Shown here one piece after another: positions 62,800-64,000 of a stretch of DNA of 64,000 bases. Under the pieces are notes generated by a model. The model was not told where the DNA came from, searched no databases, and worked only from the letters and a program-made list of their open reading frames with translations. Source of the DNA: an uncultured Lentisphaeria bacterium. GTDB lineage: Bacteria > Verrucomicrobiota > Lentisphaeria > Victivallales > Victivallaceae. Positions within the stretch are counted from its first letter, which is position 1. Every line of letters begins with the position of its first letter. A program made the position numbers and the translations under genes. The stretch spans positions 1 through 64,000 of the forward strand of contig CAIPAT010000428.1 of the NCBI GenBank assembly GCA_903863035.1. The letters run 5' to 3'.

Positions 62800-64000
62800 A
62801 TGTTTCATTTTAAAAGTAAAATCATTTTCACTGTTTTAAGTATCGCCTTAATGGGAAACGCTGCTGAAAAAATAACACCGGCAATTGCGCCGGCGAGAAT
62901 CCTGATAGAAGCTGAAGCAGGGCATTTCCAGCCGTCACGGCTGGAAATCATTGATCAGCCGAAGTTTTCCAGCGGCAAAGGCATTGCTCTGAAGTCAGGA
63001 CAGCTTGTTGATATTTATAAACCTTCGGCAGTCGCGGACATCGCTTATGAATTTAATATTCCAGCTGCCGGACGTTTTGACTTGTTCAGTTGGGCCGCAA
63101 CCGATGACGCCGCATACTGCTATATATGGATAGCAGTTGACGGTGAAACTCCGCGACAGAAAGTCGTTGTTTCGCCGTGGAAGGATTTAAGCATTTGCAA
63201 AGAGCTTCTGCAAAAGGCTGACTTGACCGCCGGGCGGCATCACATCAAAATCTGGCTTCCGGAAAAAGTAACGCTTGATCGCCTGGAATTGTTGCCGGTC
63301 CGGATTCATGGAATTCCGGACTCGGCGGCAAAATACAACCCGTCGATTGTTCCGCCTGCCACCCGTCCACGCTTAATGGTTACGCAGCAGACTTTAGAAT
63401 CAGTCCGGAAAAATTTGACAGTAGGTGAAAACAAGGAGATATGGGAATCATTAAAAAAAGAGGCATCCAACCCTTATGTTCTCAAAACAGACACGCCGCC
63501 GCCACCTAAATCCAAAGTTAAATCAAAAAAGCCAAGTCCGCAAATAATCGGGGTTTTCGAAGATGAGAAAGCACTGGACATCGCGGTCAAAAAGGCGTTT
63601 GTCTGTCTGATGGAAAATGATAAAGCCAAAGGCAGGGAAGCTGTAAAACTGATTGCTGATTACATTAGCAAAGCGGAATTCGGCAACCAGCTTGATGTCT
63701 GCCGGAAAATTGGTTTTCTCATTTATTCGTCCGCGCTGGTTTATGACTGGTGTTATGAGCTCGCGTCGCTGGATCAAAAACGGATTATCCGTGCTAATAT
63801 GATGCGGCTGGCGGAAGACATGGAAATCGGCTGGCCGCCGTTCAAACAGCAAGTTATTAACGGACATGGCAATGAAGCACAGCTATCCCGCGATTTGCTG
63901 TCCATGAGCATTGCCATTTATAGCGAAGATCCGCAACCGTATAAATTGTGCAGTTACCGGATACTTGAGGAGTTAGTTCCCGGGCATAATAAAGACAACC
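62800..64000 (+). CDS. Secreted heparinase II/III-like protein with N-terminal CBM-like domain (partial)
   Basis: The frame opens at ATG 62800 (AGAG upstream) and runs off the window end; 400 codons are seen. A signal peptide (KSKIIFTVLSIALMGNAA, cleavage near 22) is followed by a beta-sandwich of about 150 residues (RILIEAEAGHF, IAYEFNIPAAGRFDLF, HHIKIWLPEKVTLDRLEL) like CBM6/35-type modules. From about 185 comes PATRPRLMVTQQTLESVRKNL, the usual lead-in to heparinase II/III N-terminal helical domains, then ALVYDWCYELASLDQK and VINGHGNEAQLSRDLLSMSIAIYSE (as NGHGNEAQLSRDLL). It is probably a polysaccharide lyase or related hydrolase; the substrate is unknown. Confidence 0.72.
   Translation, partial: MFHFKSKIIFTVLSIALMGNAAEKITPAIAPARILIEAEAGHFQPSRLEIIDQPKFSSGKGIALKSGQLVDIYKPSAVADIAYEFNIPAAGRFDLFSWAATDDAAYCYIWIAVDGETPRQKVVVSPWKDLSICKELLQKADLTAGRHHIKIWLPEKVTLDRLELLPVRIHGIPDSAAKYNPSIVPPATRPRLMVTQQTLESVRKNLTVGENKEIWESLKKEASNPYVLKTDTPPPPKSKVKSKKPSPQIIGVFEDEKALDIAVKKAFVCLMENDKAKGREAVKLIADYISKAEFGNQLDVCRKIGFLIYSSALVYDWCYELASLDQKRIIRANMMRLAEDMEIGWPPFKQQVINGHGNEAQLSRDLLSMSIAIYSEDPQPYKLCSYRILEELVPGHNKDN

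Overview
The window is a bacterial chromosomal segment, most likely from the PVC superphylum and probably Lentisphaerota (Victivallales-like). This placement is inferred from the gene mix, not from a marker gene: many glycoside hydrolases under AraC-type control without SusC/SusD, Gfo/Idh plus ThuA sugar genes, an exported uroporphyrinogen-decarboxylase-like chimera, McsA/McsB arginine kinase, RsbU-type phosphatases, U32 peptidase, and LolCD with Lgt, which imply a Gram-negative envelope. Genes are dense, on both strands, with mostly ATG starts and Shine-Dalgarno sites.

Layout. 157-9644 (-): a carbohydrate operon with two tandem secreted clan GH-A-like enzymes, a GH127-like arabinofuranosidase, a GH1-like enzyme and a chimeric UroD fragment. 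A divergent AraC regulator (9786) faces it across an intergenic region with spaced repeats. 10605-14520: DUF2062 protein, membrane protein, exported aminopropyltransferase-like protein and MTA phosphorylase (-), facing a class II aldolase (+). 14618-18253 (+): McsA, McsB and a histidine kinase. 18269-21114 (-): PepF translationally coupled to a deacetylase-like protein. 21260-25311: MetG, a metallo-beta-lactamase-fold hydrolase, a degenerate LytM protein and a frameshifted DUF3592 protein. 25800-26461: a decayed group II intron. 26492-29307 (-): MnmG coupled to an orphan OppC-like permease. 29473-39891 (+): a second deacetylase-like protein, then RecD2, GSCFA, two RsbU-type receptors and a B12/radical SAM protein. 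39946-40585: IS66 debris and a DUF6788 protein. 40639-45604: O-antigen-ligase-like protein, LD-carboxypeptidase, DUF2752, RluD-type synthase and Lgt. 45797-46600: tRNA-Gln(UUG) and a frameshifted IS200-type tnpA. 46701-51987: GH2 mannosidase-like enzyme, AraC regulator, Gfo/Idh oxidoreductase and ThuA protein. 52274-53500: membrane protein and RsmG. 53502-53913: remnants of an AraC gene and a GH26 mannanase. 54110-62608: U32 peptidase, LolC/LolD, YugP-type protease, PilT, PdxJ, an unknown protein and RibE. 62800-64000: 5' part of a heparinase II/III-like secreted protein.

How the genes work together. The edges and several internal loci concern breakdown of plant or algal glycans (arabinose-, mannose- and galactose-type linkages, perhaps uronates). 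Two complete AraC regulators each sit beside direct repeats of AATCCA with an exact 21-bp period. The central part is housekeeping (translation, tRNA modification, envelope biogenesis) and signalling. Gene decay is common: group II intron, IS66 tnpB, IS200 tnpA, GH26, AraC, DUF3592 and the UroD chimera are all broken or rearranged. No CRISPR array, prophage or obvious defence island is visible.
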